Positions 33,943 to 42,486 of a stretch of 64,000 nucleotides of DNA are shown piece after piece. Under the pieces are notes generated by a model. It saw only the letters and a list, made by a program, of their open reading frames with translations, was not told where the DNA came from and did not search any database. This DNA comes from Shimia isoporae. Lineage in GTDB: Bacteria; Pseudomonadota; Alphaproteobacteria; Rhodobacterales; Rhodobacteraceae. Numbering within the stretch: the stretch's first letter is position 1; each line of letters starts with the position of its first letter. The position numbers and the translations under genes are program-made. The stretch covers positions 496,001 to 560,000 of the forward strand of contig NZ_SMGR01000002.1 in assembly GCF_004346865.1 (NCBI RefSeq), in the 5' to 3' direction.

Positions 33943-35007
33943 ATGGCAACTCGTGACGAAGTTCTGAATGTTCTCAAAGACTTGAAAGATCCCGTATCGG
34001 GAAGCGATCTCGCGTCTTCCGGTATGGTCCGCGCCCTGAATGTGGACGGCGGAGAAGTCCGGTTCGTGATGGAAATTGACCCGGCGAACGCCTCTGCGCT
34101 TCAATCGGTCAAAGCCGAGGCTGAAGACCGGATCGCAGCGCTCGACGGGGTCGACAAAGTGTCGGTTGTGATGACCGCACACGCCACGCCAAAGGCACCA
34201 CCGGATTTGAAACCGAACCGTCCGGCTCAACCTCAAGGCCCTCAAAAAATACCGGGAATCGACCGCATTCTCGCTGTTGCGTCCGGCAAGGGCGGTGTCG
34301 GCAAGTCGACTGTCTCCGCCAATCTGGCCGCTGCGCTGGCCGCCGAAGGCCGCCGCGTTGGATTGCTGGACGCAGACGTCTACGGCCCCAGCCAGCCCAG
34401 AATGCTGGGTGTTTCCGGACGCCCATCAAGCCCTGACGGAAAGACCATTCTGCCAATGCGCAATCATGGCGTGACAATGATGTCCATCGGCCTGATGACC
34501 CGTGAGGAAGAAGCGGTCGTGTGGCGCGGCCCAATGCTGATGGGAGCGCTCCAACAGATGCTCAATCAGGTGCAATGGGGTGCTCTGGACGTGCTGATCG
34601 TGGACCTTCCGCCCGGAACTGGCGATGTCCAGATGACGCTCGCTCAAAAAGCGGAACTGACAGGAGCCGTCATAGTCTCTACGCCGCAGGATATTGCCCT
34701 TTTGGATGCTCGCAAGGGCATCAATATGTTCGAGAAACTTGGCACGCCGATAGTCGGAATGATCGAAAACATGGGCACGCACATCTGCTCAAATTGCGGC
34801 CATGAAGAACATGTCTTTGGTCACGGCGGTGTCGCAGCGGAGGCTGAGAAACTTGGCGTCCCCCTGCTTGCCGAGATCCCACTTGCCATGGATATCCGCA
34901 TTGCCGCCGACGGGGGCGCACCAATTGTCGTCAGCAAGCCTGACGCACCGCAGGCGCAGGCCTTCCGATCCCTCGCACGTTCTCTGATCGAAAGCGGAAA
35001 CGCATGA
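33943..35007 (+). CDS. apbC: Mrp/ApbC-type iron-sulfur cluster carrier ATPase
   Basis: A 354-residue P-loop protein. An N-terminal MIP18/DUF59 domain (about residues 1-80) precedes the Mrp ATPase: deviant Walker A SGKGGVGKS (114-122), the DADVYGPSQPRMLG block, and a Cys-X-X-Cys (CSNC, about 284-287) that holds a bridging Fe-S cluster in the dimer. It transfers [4Fe-4S] clusters to apo-proteins. It is flanked by DUF6494-, DUF4444- and DUF6505-type genes next to the formate dehydrogenase locus, so supplying clusters to FdhAB or the polyferredoxin is a likely job. The ATG directly follows the previous stop. Confidence 0.9.
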   Translation: MATRDEVLNVLKDLKDPVSGSDLASSGMVRALNVDGGEVRFVMEIDPANASALQSVKAEAEDRIAALDGVDKVSVVMTAHATPKAPPDLKPNRPAQPQGPQKIPGIDRILAVASGKGGVGKSTVSANLAAALAAEGRRVGLLDADVYGPSQPRMLGVSGRPSSPDGKTILPMRNHGVTMMSIGLMTREEEAVVWRGPMLMGALQQMLNQVQWGALDVLIVDLPPGTGDVQMTLAQKAELTGAVIVSTPQDIALLDARKGINMFEKLGTPIVGMIENMGTHICSNCGHEEHVFGHGGVAAEAEKLGVPLLAEIPLAMDIRIAADGGAPIVVSKPDAPQAQAFRSLARSLIESGNA

Positions 35008-35729
35008 CGTCGACACCACAATTCCCTCCCCTGTTTGAGGGGATGGAACTTACAGGCATGACCGACCCCTTTGCCAAGGCTCAGCTTCAGGCAACAGTCG
35101 GATGCGACGCCGGGCTCGTGGTTTACAACATGGCCGCGGATCAACTTCGCGCGGCCATTGTATTCGCTCCCGAAGTAGGGCTGGAACAGGCGATGCCTGT
35201 TCTCGTTTGTTGTGCGATAGGCTTTCAAAACGCTCTTGGTGCGCTGGCACCGCCCGAAGTCGGGGTGCATCTGGACTGGAACGGTGGATTGTATGTGAAC
35301 GGAGCTTCCTGCGGTCGGATACAGGTCGCGGCATCAACGCATGACTCCGGAGAAGATCCTGATTGGATGGTCGTCGGGTTGGAGCTTCCGCTGCTGCCAA
35401 TAGACCCTAACACACCCGGAAATGCACCAGACCAGACGTGTCTGTTCGAAGAAGGTTGTGTTGATATCGCCTCCGAAGACCTTCTGTCCGCGTGGGTTCG
35501 TCATACGCTTGTATGGATCAACCGCATGGAAGATTCCGGTCTCAAACCGCTTCATGACGAATGGAGGGGTCTCGCCAAGAACGTCGGGGAGGACGTCTCC
35601 TTTTCCATCGGCGACACGCACTATGAAGGCGTATTTGTCGGAGTTGACGAACACTTTGGCATGTTACTACGCGACGGCAATGAAACCCGGCTGATCCCTC
35701 TCTCAACCCTTTTGCAAGGAGCCGCCTGA
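35004..35729 (+). CDS. Biotin/lipoate ligase-like protein with DUF4444 domain
   Basis: A 241-residue protein. The N-terminal part (about residues 8-165) resembles the biotin/lipoyl ligase fold: PEVGLEQAMPVLVCCAIGFQNALGAL and the HLDWNGGLYVNGASCGRIQVA region with its conserved NG. The C-terminal 70 residues (KNVGEDVSF onwards) match DUF4444. The central lysine and arginine expected for a catalytically normal lipoate ligase are not obvious, so it may act on something other than lipoyl domains. It overlaps apbC by ATGA and the next gene by one base, as a fixed member of this set. Confidence 0.72.
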   Translation: MTSTPQFPPLFEGMELTGMTDPFAKAQLQATVGCDAGLVVYNMAADQLRAAIVFAPEVGLEQAMPVLVCCAIGFQNALGALAPPEVGVHLDWNGGLYVNGASCGRIQVAASTHDSGEDPDWMVVGLELPLLPIDPNTPGNAPDQTCLFEEGCVDIASEDLLSAWVRHTLVWINRMEDSGLKPLHDEWRGLAKNVGEDVSFSIGDTHYEGVFVGVDEHFGMLLRDGNETRLIPLSTLLQGAA

Positions 35730-36208
35730 TGCATCTCGCACGCGCCATTCATTTCGACGAAAGCGACCAACGCATCTTCTTTAATCCGGCTCGCACCGGT
35801 GAATGGGCGATCAGCGGAGGTTTCGAATTTTCGAACTGGGGTGAAGGCGACCTGACGGGAAAATCTCGTCAGGCCTTCGCAAACGGCTGGCTCGGTATCG
35901 AAACTTTTGGACGCGTCACTTTCGTGGCTGTCACCTCGATTGAACAAGCAGAACTGGACACCTTGGAACAGGCCTTGGCGCAGCACTTTGTTGCTTTATA
36001 TGGAGCGCCTTCACTCGAGGCTGCCTTGCCGGTCGCAAAAGACGAACTGCGCCACATGATGGAATTGTGTGACGAACATGACCCCAACACGCTTTTGACC
36101 GTCAGCAGAGAGCTGACTGACACAGGAGTGAAAGAGCAATTTCGTTCGATAAAGCCGGCCGAGGCCGAACTGGAACAGTTTGCCATTCACTCTGTTCCGG
36201 ATGAATGA
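35729..36208 (+). CDS. Conserved hypothetical protein (DUF6505-like)
   Basis: A 159-residue soluble protein without signal or TM segment. The start MHLARAIHFDESDQRIF and the GGFEF pattern match the DUF6505 family as I recall it. The C-terminal half is helical and acidic. It overlaps the DUF4444 gene at TGATG, so the four genes DUF6494-apbC-DUF4444-DUF6505 form one operon. No activity is known; a shared role in maturing a metalloenzyme is the contextual guess. Confidence 0.68.
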   Translation: MHLARAIHFDESDQRIFFNPARTGEWAISGGFEFSNWGEGDLTGKSRQAFANGWLGIETFGRVTFVAVTSIEQAELDTLEQALAQHFVALYGAPSLEAALPVAKDELRHMMELCDEHDPNTLLTVSRELTDTGVKEQFRSIKPAEAELEQFAIHSVPDE

Positions 36209-36245
36209 CGACCGCCAGTTCAGTCTCTAACTCAGCCTAAACATC

Positions 36246-37046
36246 CTATTCCGCGTTAAACGTAAAAAGCTGTTCCCCGTTTAACTGATACCCGTTGATC
36301 AGCTCTTTTGAGCGATCACTCACCAGCCAGGTCTCAAGCTTCGTCGCCAGCTCGGCCGCAACATGCCCGTGCTTCTCTGCGCTCACAGGCAAATAGGCAT
36401 ACTGGTTGAACAGCTCCGGATCGCCGGCGAACAGCAGCGCCAGATCACCCTTGTTGCCAAACTTCAACCAACTCGCTCGGTCCGACATGATGTAGGCATT
36501 CATACCGGACGCGGTATTGAGAGCCGCCCCCATGCCTGCGCCTACTTCGTGATACCAACCAGAGCTCCGATCCCGAACGCCAGTGGCGTCCCAAAGCGAC
36601 AACTCTTTCTTGTGCGTTCCGCTGTCGTCTCCGCGGCTGACAAACGCCGTTTCCGAGTCAGCAACAGCTGCCAACGCATCAGGAGCGGTTTCGGCAGCGG
36701 CCACTGCGGCTGGATCATCGGACGGGCCGATCAGCACAAAATCATTGTACATGATTTCGGTTCGATGGGTTCCATAGCCGCCTCGTACAAAAGCTTCTTC
36801 GGCCTTTTGAGAATGCACCAGAATCGCATCAACGTCACCGGCCTCACCAAGCCGGATCGCTTGCCCCGTGCCGACCACCAATAGCTGCACATCCAAACCA
36901 AGATCGGCCTTGATTTCGGGCAATAGAACATCTGCAAGACCAGAGTTGTGAAAAGATGTGGTCACGGCCATTTTCATGGTGTCCGCCGTCGCCGTTCCAC
37001 CGGACACAACCAAAGTTGCGGCCATCACGACTGCTCTTAATGTCAT
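36246..37046 (-). CDS. tupA: Tungstate ABC transporter, periplasmic binding protein TupA
   Basis: A 266-residue binding protein with a signal peptide (residues 1-22, TATA-D). The mature start MKMAVTTSFHNSGLADVLLP contains the TTS...SG motif of the TupA family. VGTGQAIRLGEAGDVDAILVHS and VSRGDDSGTHKKE are further hallmarks; the TTS and RGDDSGTH loops ligate the oxyanion. TupA binds tungstate in preference to molybdate. It overlaps tupC by ATGA. Its presence near a formate dehydrogenase suggests that the enzyme is W-dependent. Confidence 0.9.
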   Translation of the reverse strand: MTLRAVVMAATLVVSGGTATADTMKMAVTTSFHNSGLADVLLPEIKADLGLDVQLLVVGTGQAIRLGEAGDVDAILVHSQKAEEAFVRGGYGTHRTEIMYNDFVLIGPSDDPAAVAAAETAPDALAAVADSETAFVSRGDDSGTHKKELSLWDATGVRDRSSGWYHEVGAGMGAALNTASGMNAYIMSDRASWLKFGNKGDLALLFAGDPELFNQYAYLPVSAEKHGHVAAELATKLETWLVSDRSKELINGYQLNGEQLFTFNAE

Positions 37047-37762
37047 TCGACAATATCTCCTTCAATGAATGCGCGCGCTTCCGGAGTTTTCGGGTTTTCA
37101 AAAAATGTCGCGGCAGGCGCCGCTTCGTGGATAAGGCCATGGTGCACAAACCAGACATCATCTGCCAGCCGTCTCGCCTGACCAAGGTCGTGTGTGGCCA
37201 TGACAACCCGCGTGCCTTCTTCACGAGTGGCAAGCAGCAGCTCTTCGAACTCGCGCGTTGCGCGCCCGTCCAGATTGGCACAGGGCTCGTCCAGAAAAAC
37301 AATCTGCGGGTCGCGGATCAGGGCCCGTGCGAGGGCCATTTTTTGGCGCTCGCCGCCAGACAGGACATGTGCGGGTTTACTGCCGCTGTCACTCAGACCG
37401 ACGCGTTCCAGCCAATCTGCCGCCTTAGACCGAGCCGCTTCCCGACCGACACCGTGCACGATCAGGGGGTAGGCCACATTGTCCAGTGTCGTGCGCCGCA
37501 TCAGAATTGGTGTCTGGAACACAAAGGCCTGCTCTGCACGCGCCTCGGGTTGCGGTACCTGCCACTTCAACGTGCCTTTCGAAATGCGCTCCATTCCATG
37601 AAAGAGCCGAAGCAGCGTTGTCTTGCCTGCACCGTTGGGTCCCATGACAATCGTCAGTCCGTCCGTCTCTAATTCTGCGGAAATCGGTCCGACAAGTACT
37701 TTGCCCCGGCGTCGCACCACAGCCTCACTTACACGAAGCGGAAGGATAGGCGTTTTCACCAT
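37043..37762 (-). CDS. tupC: Tungstate ABC transporter, ATP-binding protein
   Basis: A 239-residue ATPase with Walker A GPNGAGKTT (about residues 40-48), signature LSGGERQKMALAR, Walker B IVFLDEP and the switch His in ATHD. The ATG at 37762 overlaps the permease by seven bases; longer frames run inside the permease. It powers import of tungstate captured by TupA and channelled by TupB. Confidence 0.9.
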   Translation of the reverse strand: MVKTPILPLRVSEAVVRRRGKVLVGPISAELETDGLTIVMGPNGAGKTTLLRLFHGMERISKGTLKWQVPQPEARAEQAFVFQTPILMRRTTLDNVAYPLIVHGVGREAARSKAADWLERVGLSDSGSKPAHVLSGGERQKMALARALIRDPQIVFLDEPCANLDGRATREFEELLLATREEGTRVVMATHDLGQARRLADDVWFVHHGLIHEAAPAATFFENPKTPEARAFIEGDIVE

Positions 37763-38460
37763 CGGCCACTCCTTTCTGTCCGCGACAGGCTGTGAATGAT
37801 CAGGTTCACCGCCACGGCCAGTCCAATCAGGACAAAGCCCAGCGCAAGCGCCAGAGCAAAATTGCCCTTGCCAGTCTCCAGCGAAATCGCCGTTGTCAGC
37901 ACACGCGTTGCATGGTCGATATTGCCGCCCACGATCATGATGGCTCCCACCTCGCCGATCCCGCGTCCGAAGCCGGCCAGAGAGGCCGTCAGCAGCGCCC
38001 TGCGCCCGTCCCAGAGCAAAGTACAGATCCGTTGCCATCGCGATGTGTTCAGCGAAATCAGAAGGTCATGGTACTCAGCCCAGAGGTCACGGATCGCCTG
38101 ATGTGAAATCGACGCTATCAGTGGCGTGAGAATAATCACCTGCGCGATGATCATCGCCGTTGGCGTAAACAACAAGCCAAAGACACCAAACGGTCCCGAC
38201 CGGCTCAACAGGATATAGACGATCAGCCCGACCACCACAGGAGGCAGTCCCATAAGCGCGTTGAGTGTGGCGATCACAAACCGACGGAACCGGAACCGCC
38301 GCACCGCAAGCCAGCATCCCAGAGGCAGCCCGATCAGCGAGGAAATCAGCACAGCTGTCAGCGTCACTCGCAGCGACCGCAACGAGATCTCGATCAGATC
38401 GGCATCTAAAGTGAGGATGAGTTGCCCCGCCTTGAGCAACCCTTCGACAATCTCGTTCAT
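37756..38460 (-). CDS. tupB: Tungstate ABC transporter, permease
   Basis: A 234-residue inner-membrane permease with about five TM helices (starting near residue 15). The EAA-like loop reads ...LLTASLAGFGRGIGEVGAIMIVGGN (about 165-190), typical of TupB. ATG 38460 is chosen because the transmembrane core begins there and the next upstream in-frame start lies in a poorly conserved stretch. First gene of the tupB-tupC-tupA operon; the promoter lies in the following 336-base region. Confidence 0.9.
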   Translation of the reverse strand: MNEIVEGLLKAGQLILTLDADLIEISLRSLRVTLTAVLISSLIGLPLGCWLAVRRFRFRRFVIATLNALMGLPPVVVGLIVYILLSRSGPFGVFGLLFTPTAMIIAQVIILTPLIASISHQAIRDLWAEYHDLLISLNTSRWQRICTLLWDGRRALLTASLAGFGRGIGEVGAIMIVGGNIDHATRVLTTAISLETGKGNFALALALGFVLIGLAVAVNLIIHSLSRTERSGRW

Positions 38461-38570
38461 TCTGTGCCGGTTTTCCCCGTCCCTGTGTCTGTCCGCCCGC
38501 GCTCTCCCCGACGCAAATGGCGTTTTGACCTTGATTGTTACATTTTGCTGGTTTGACAAGGGAGGGAACC

Positions 38571-38666
38571 ATGAATTCGCGACCTTGCCAATGCGGAGGG
38601 ACAAACAGACCAGAATTGCACTCGCTGTCCGAACGGACAGAGACATTCTGTCCAACGCTGCCCTGA
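38571..38666 (+). CDS. Possible 31-residue leader peptide
   Basis: A short open frame with ATG at 38571 and TGA at 38664-38666, preceded by AGGGAGGG at good spacing. The product is Cys-rich at its start (MNSRPCQCGG) and has no TM segment. The inverted repeats at 38625-38653 fall inside it. It could be a leader peptide controlling the TRAP binding protein gene, or it may be fortuitous. No family match. Confidence 0.3.
   Translation: MNSRPCQCGGTNRPELHSLSERTETFCPTLP
38625..38653. promoter_or_regulatory. Three-half-site CTGTCC/GGACAG inverted repeat cluster
   Basis: CTGTCCG-AA-CGGACAG (38625-38640) is a perfect seven-base dyad; a third half-site CTGTCC follows at 38648-38653, so the central GGACAG can pair with either. 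A similar GGACA/TGTCC dyad is found in the formate dehydrogenase promoter region. It is probably an operator in DNA, or a strong hairpin if transcribed. Confidence 0.5.
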
Positions 38667-38796
38667 ACAGTTGCCAGTCAGCTGCAATTTGGGGTTACAT
38701 GCAAAAAATAGCATTTCACGATTTTCAGGTTTGCATCCGGAGGGCCACCCGGCGTTCACGCCCCGCCCTCGTCTGTCTGTGTAAAGGGAGGACCAC

Positions 38797-39840
38797 ATGA
38801 CGACACGAAGAACCATTTTGAACCTTATCGGGGGCGTCGCTGCGCTGGCGATGACCGCGGGCGCTGCCGCAGCGCAAGAAGTCACTCTACGACTGCACCA
38901 GTTCCTGCCACCACAGGCAAATGTACCGAAACATATTCTCGACCCCTGGGCCGACAGCGTTGAAGAGGCCTCCGAAGGCCGCATCAAAATCGAACGCTAC
39001 GGCGCAATGTCTCTGGGTGGTGCACCGCCCGCCCTGATGGATCAGGCCAAAGACGGCGTGGTCGATCTGGTTTGGACTGTGGTCGGCTACACGCCGGGCA
39101 GGTTCCCGTCGACCGAAGTTTTTGAACTTCCCTTCATGGTCGAGGACGCCCGCGCGGGGTCCTACGCCTACTGGAAGATGTTCGAATCCCACATGGCCGA
39201 CACCGAGTTCAAGGACCTCAAAATCTTTGGCGCATGGGTCCACGGTCCGGGCATGTTCCACACAAACAAACCCGTCGCCAAGCCTGCCGACCTTCAGGGT
39301 ATGAAAATCCGCGGCGGATCCCGTCTTGTGAACGAGCTTCTCAAAGCAACCGGCGCCTCACCTGTCGGTATGCCAGTGCCGGCCGTGCCAGAGGCTCTGT
39401 CCAAGGGCGTAATCGACGGCACCACAATTCCATGGGAAGTCACCGCAGCCCTCAAAGTGCCGGAGCTGGTGGAAAACCACACGGAGTTCGAAGGCACTGC
39501 GCTTTACACGCTGACATTTGTACTCGCGATGAACAAAGCCAAGTGGGACAGCCTGCCGGCAGATTTGCAGTCGGTCATGGATAGCCAATCCGGCCTCGAT
39601 TTCTCGGTCTTCGCCGGAGGCACCATGCAAGACTACGACGCGCCGGCCCGCAAACTGGCCGCGGATCGTGGCAACAACATATTCACAGTGTCCGAGGCAG
39701 ACGCGGCAGAATGGGCAACCGTCGTAGATCCGATCTACGCCAGCTGGATTGCCGATATGGAGAAGCGGGGAATCGACGGTCAGGCACGGATCGACGAGGC
39801 CAAAAAGCTCATGGAAGAGTATAAGAAAAACAATATGTAA
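38797..39840 (+). CDS. TRAP transporter solute-binding protein, DctP family
   Basis: A 347-residue binding protein with a signal peptide (about residues 1-26, TAGAAAAQE). The DctP signature is seen in WTVVGYTPGRFPSTEVFELPF, GMKIRGG (the carboxylate-binding Arg) and PWEV. AAAGGGAGG precedes the ATG. No dctQ or dctM follows: the next gene is a convergent EamA transporter, so this is an orphan component that must use a membrane pair encoded elsewhere or serve as a sensor. It is followed by an intrinsic terminator. The ligand is an organic acid, not identifiable here. Confidence 0.87.
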   Translation: MTTRRTILNLIGGVAALAMTAGAAAAQEVTLRLHQFLPPQANVPKHILDPWADSVEEASEGRIKIERYGAMSLGGAPPALMDQAKDGVVDLVWTVVGYTPGRFPSTEVFELPFMVEDARAGSYAYWKMFESHMADTEFKDLKIFGAWVHGPGMFHTNKPVAKPADLQGMKIRGGSRLVNELLKATGASPVGMPVPAVPEALSKGVIDGTTIPWEVTAALKVPELVENHTEFEGTALYTLTFVLAMNKAKWDSLPADLQSVMDSQSGLDFSVFAGGTMQDYDAPARKLAADRGNNIFTVSEADAAEWATVVDPIYASWIADMEKRGIDGQARIDEAKKLMEEYKKNNM

Positions 39841-39862
39841 GCTCACTTTCCGCTTACGGATT

Positions 39863-39897
39863 CCGGCCGTCTCCCTCGGGGCGGCCGGTCTCTTTTT
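39863..39897 (+). terminator. Rho-independent terminator after the TRAP binding protein
   Basis: Stem arms CCGGCCG (39863-39869) and CGGCCGG (39882-39888) are followed by TCTCTTTTT. It lies 22 bases past the TRAP gene stop and just before the convergent EamA gene end, so it ends the + transcript. Confidence 0.85.
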
Positions 39898-39900
39898 GTC

Positions 39901-40824
39901 TTAACCCTGTGGTGTCACGTTTGGTCGTGCCTTGCCACGCTTGAGACCAAGTTGGCGTTCCCGCCAGATAATCATGACCCCCGCGAGGATCACGATCGAC
40001 GCGCCCACCAGCATGGCCGCTGTCGGGATCTCGTCAAACCAGACATAACCAATCAAAAGTGCAAATAGCATCGATGCATAATCGAACGGGGCCACGACAC
40101 TGGCCGGCGCAAACCTGTAGCAAGACGTGAGCATGATCTGCGCTACCCCACCAATCAGCCCGGCTGTCACCAGCATTGCGATCACGTCCAGTCCCGGCAC
40201 GACCCAGCCAAACGGCAATGTCAGCAGCGACAGGCAGGTCGCCGTAAGAGAGAAATAAAACACGATTGCCGATGTCTGATCCGTCTGCACCAACTGGCGA
40301 ATGTGGATTTGAGCCAATGCGCGAAACACGGCCGAACCCAAAACCAGCATGACGCCCAGCGTAGCCACTGTTGCTTCAGGAGAGTCCTCGAAAATCGTCA
40401 ACCGCGGCCAAAGGACAATGACCACCCCAACAAGCCCCACACCGACCGCCGTCAAACGAAATGCACGAACCTCTTCTCCAAGGAACATTGCCGCGAAAAT
40501 GACAGTCAAAAGGGGCGCGGTAAATCCAATCGCTGTGACTTCCGGCAAAGGCAACATACCAAGCGCGGCGAAGTTCATCGCCATCGCCGACGTGCCAATC
40601 AACCCGCGCCAGACATGGCCCATCTTGTTTTGCGCCTTGAGACCCGATTGCAACTCGCCGCGTTGCGCTAGCCAGACCAAAATCACGATCATCGCAAAGA
40701 AAGACCGAAAGAACACCGCCTGGCCTGGCGGGACACTGTCTGCCGTTGCTTTGATCAAGGCTGCCATAACTGAAAACAGCGCAATCGCCGTGACCTTGAG
40801 CGCGATACCGCGAACCGGGTTCAT
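39901..40824 (-). CDS. EamA/DMT-family metabolite exporter
   Basis: A 307-residue, ten-TM drug/metabolite-type transporter made of two EamA repeats (about residues 7-140 and 150-290). The FFRSFFAM and PLPEVTAIGFTAPLLTVIFAAMFLGEEV blocks and the second-half PFDYASMLFALLIGYVWFDEIP are family typical. GGTGGAG immediately precedes ATG 40824. It is a single gene between convergent and divergent neighbours. Substrate unknown. Confidence 0.85.
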   Translation of the reverse strand: MNPVRGIALKVTAIALFSVMAALIKATADSVPPGQAVFFRSFFAMIVILVWLAQRGELQSGLKAQNKMGHVWRGLIGTSAMAMNFAALGMLPLPEVTAIGFTAPLLTVIFAAMFLGEEVRAFRLTAVGVGLVGVVIVLWPRLTIFEDSPEATVATLGVMLVLGSAVFRALAQIHIRQLVQTDQTSAIVFYFSLTATCLSLLTLPFGWVVPGLDVIAMLVTAGLIGGVAQIMLTSCYRFAPASVVAPFDYASMLFALLIGYVWFDEIPTAAMLVGASIVILAGVMIIWRERQLGLKRGKARPNVTPQG

Positions 40825-40943
40825 CTCCACCTGCCTCTCGTGATTGCCGCGACTGTGCAACCCGACGCGCAGAATAACAACCCGCCGCTATTGATCTTTT
40901 AAGGACAAACCGAAACAGTCCAGCGACCAGTTCCGGAGGCCTC

Positions 40944-42455
40944 ATGTACGACACAAACCATCTGCTAAATGCCCTGCGTACCGCGTCTCTGGGTCGTGAA
41001 GATGACGTTTTCGCCAGCCTGCCGGATAGGCTCGATGTCACTTTTGGTGATCTGTTTGCAGGCGCGGAAAAGATTGCGGCCGCCTTGGTCGCACTGGGTG
41101 TCACGCCCGGTGATCGGGTGGCTGTGCAGGTGGAGAAAACCATTGAAGCGATCCAGCTTTACCTCGGCACGGTAATGGCAGGAGGCGTGTTTCTTCCTCT
41201 CAACACAGCTTACACGACGCCCGAAATCGCCTTTTTCCTAGGCGATGCTGAACCGCGCGTTGTGATTTGTGATCCTACCCGCGAAAACGAAACCCGCAGC
41301 ATTGCCGGCAACGCATCGGTCCTGACGCTCGACGCCGCAGGTGTCGGCTCACTGACCGAAGCCGCCAAAGTTCACGCCAGCTTTACGCCAGTCGCACGCA
41401 ATGCCGACGACCTCGCCGCGATTTTGTACACCTCAGGCACAACCGGTCGCTCAAAGGGTGCTATGCTGAGTCACGGCAATCTCGCGTCCAATTCGATGGT
41501 GCTTCGTGATTGCTGGCGGTTTTCGCCGGACGACGTCCTGATCCATGCCTTGCCGATTTTTCACACCCACGGCCTGTTTGTTGCCACGAATGTCGCACTT
41601 CTCGCGGGCGCAGCTGTAGTGTTTCTGCCGAAATTCGACACCGACGCCATCATCGAAGCGATGCCAAATGCGACATCCCTCATGGGAGTGCCCACCTTTT
41701 ACACCCGCCTGCTCGACGATCCGAGACTCAGTCGGGAACTGGCGTCCAACATGCGTCTGTTTGTGTCCGGGTCCGCGCCATTGCTGGTCGACACGCATGA
41801 GGCATGGGAAGAACGCACAGGACATCGCATTCTGGAACGCTATGGCATGAGCGAAACCAATATGAACACCTCAAACCCTTATGAAGGGGAGCGGCGCGCT
41901 GGCACCGTCGGCTTCCCGCTTCCAGGTGTTGAGACACGCATCAGGCAGGACGGAGTGGAGGTTGAACAAGGCGACATCGGTGTGCTCGAAGTGCGCGGTC
42001 CAAATGTCTTCAAAGGATACTGGCAGATGCCGGAAAAAACGGCCGAAGAACTTCTTCCAGACGGCTGGTTCATCACGGGCGACATGGCGCGCGAAGATGC
42101 AGACGGCTACATCACCATCGTTGGTCGCTCCAAAGATCTGGTGATTTCGGGGGGCTTCAATGTCTACCCGAAAGAAGTCGAAGGTCTGATTGATGACCTT
42201 GCAGGAGTAAAGGAAAGCGCCGTTATCGGCGTTCCGCACCATGACTTCGGAGAAGCTGTCGTGGCCGTTGTCGTACGCGCTGACCCGTCTTTGACCAAAG
42301 CCGATGTTACCGACCCGCTCGCAGACAGGTTGGCAAAATTCAAACAACCCAAAGAAGTGATTTTTCTTCCCGAACTGCCGCGCAACACCATGGGCAAAGT
42401 CCAGAAGAAAGCGCTGCGCGAAGACTATGCAAAGCTGTTTGCAGGGCTAAGCTGA
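40944..42455 (+). CDS. matB: Malonyl-CoA synthetase (MatB-type acyl-CoA ligase)
   Basis: A 503-residue adenylate-forming enzyme. The P-loop YTSGTTGRSKGAM (about residues 160-172), the HALPIFHTHGLFVATNV segment typical of malonyl-CoA synthetases, ERYGMSET, the hinge GRSKDLVISGGFNVYPKEVE and the catalytic Lys in GKVQKKALR are all present. It activates malonate (or methylmalonate) to the CoA ester. AGGCCTC-like sequence precedes the ATG rather than a strong ribosome site. A P450 follows 31 bases downstream on the same strand. Confidence 0.85.
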   Translation: MYDTNHLLNALRTASLGREDDVFASLPDRLDVTFGDLFAGAEKIAAALVALGVTPGDRVAVQVEKTIEAIQLYLGTVMAGGVFLPLNTAYTTPEIAFFLGDAEPRVVICDPTRENETRSIAGNASVLTLDAAGVGSLTEAAKVHASFTPVARNADDLAAILYTSGTTGRSKGAMLSHGNLASNSMVLRDCWRFSPDDVLIHALPIFHTHGLFVATNVALLAGAAVVFLPKFDTDAIIEAMPNATSLMGVPTFYTRLLDDPRLSRELASNMRLFVSGSAPLLVDTHEAWEERTGHRILERYGMSETNMNTSNPYEGERRAGTVGFPLPGVETRIRQDGVEVEQGDIGVLEVRGPNVFKGYWQMPEKTAEELLPDGWFITGDMAREDADGYITIVGRSKDLVISGGFNVYPKEVEGLIDDLAGVKESAVIGVPHHDFGEAVVAVVVRADPSLTKADVTDPLADRLAKFKQPKEVIFLPELPRNTMGKVQKKALREDYAKLFAGLS

Positions 42456-42486
42456 GAAGACCGCAACAGCAACGCCTTCGCCACTC

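Larger units (their letters stand above)
38461..38796. promoter_or_regulatory. Divergent promoter region between tupBCA and the TRAP binding protein gene
   Basis: A 336-base stretch containing promoters for both directions. It has several CTGTCC/GGACAG half-sites (38489, 38625, 38634 and 38648), a short open frame with a strong ribosome site at 38571-38666, and AT-rich sequence near 38535-38560 and 38700-38720. No other gene is evident. Confidence 0.55.
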
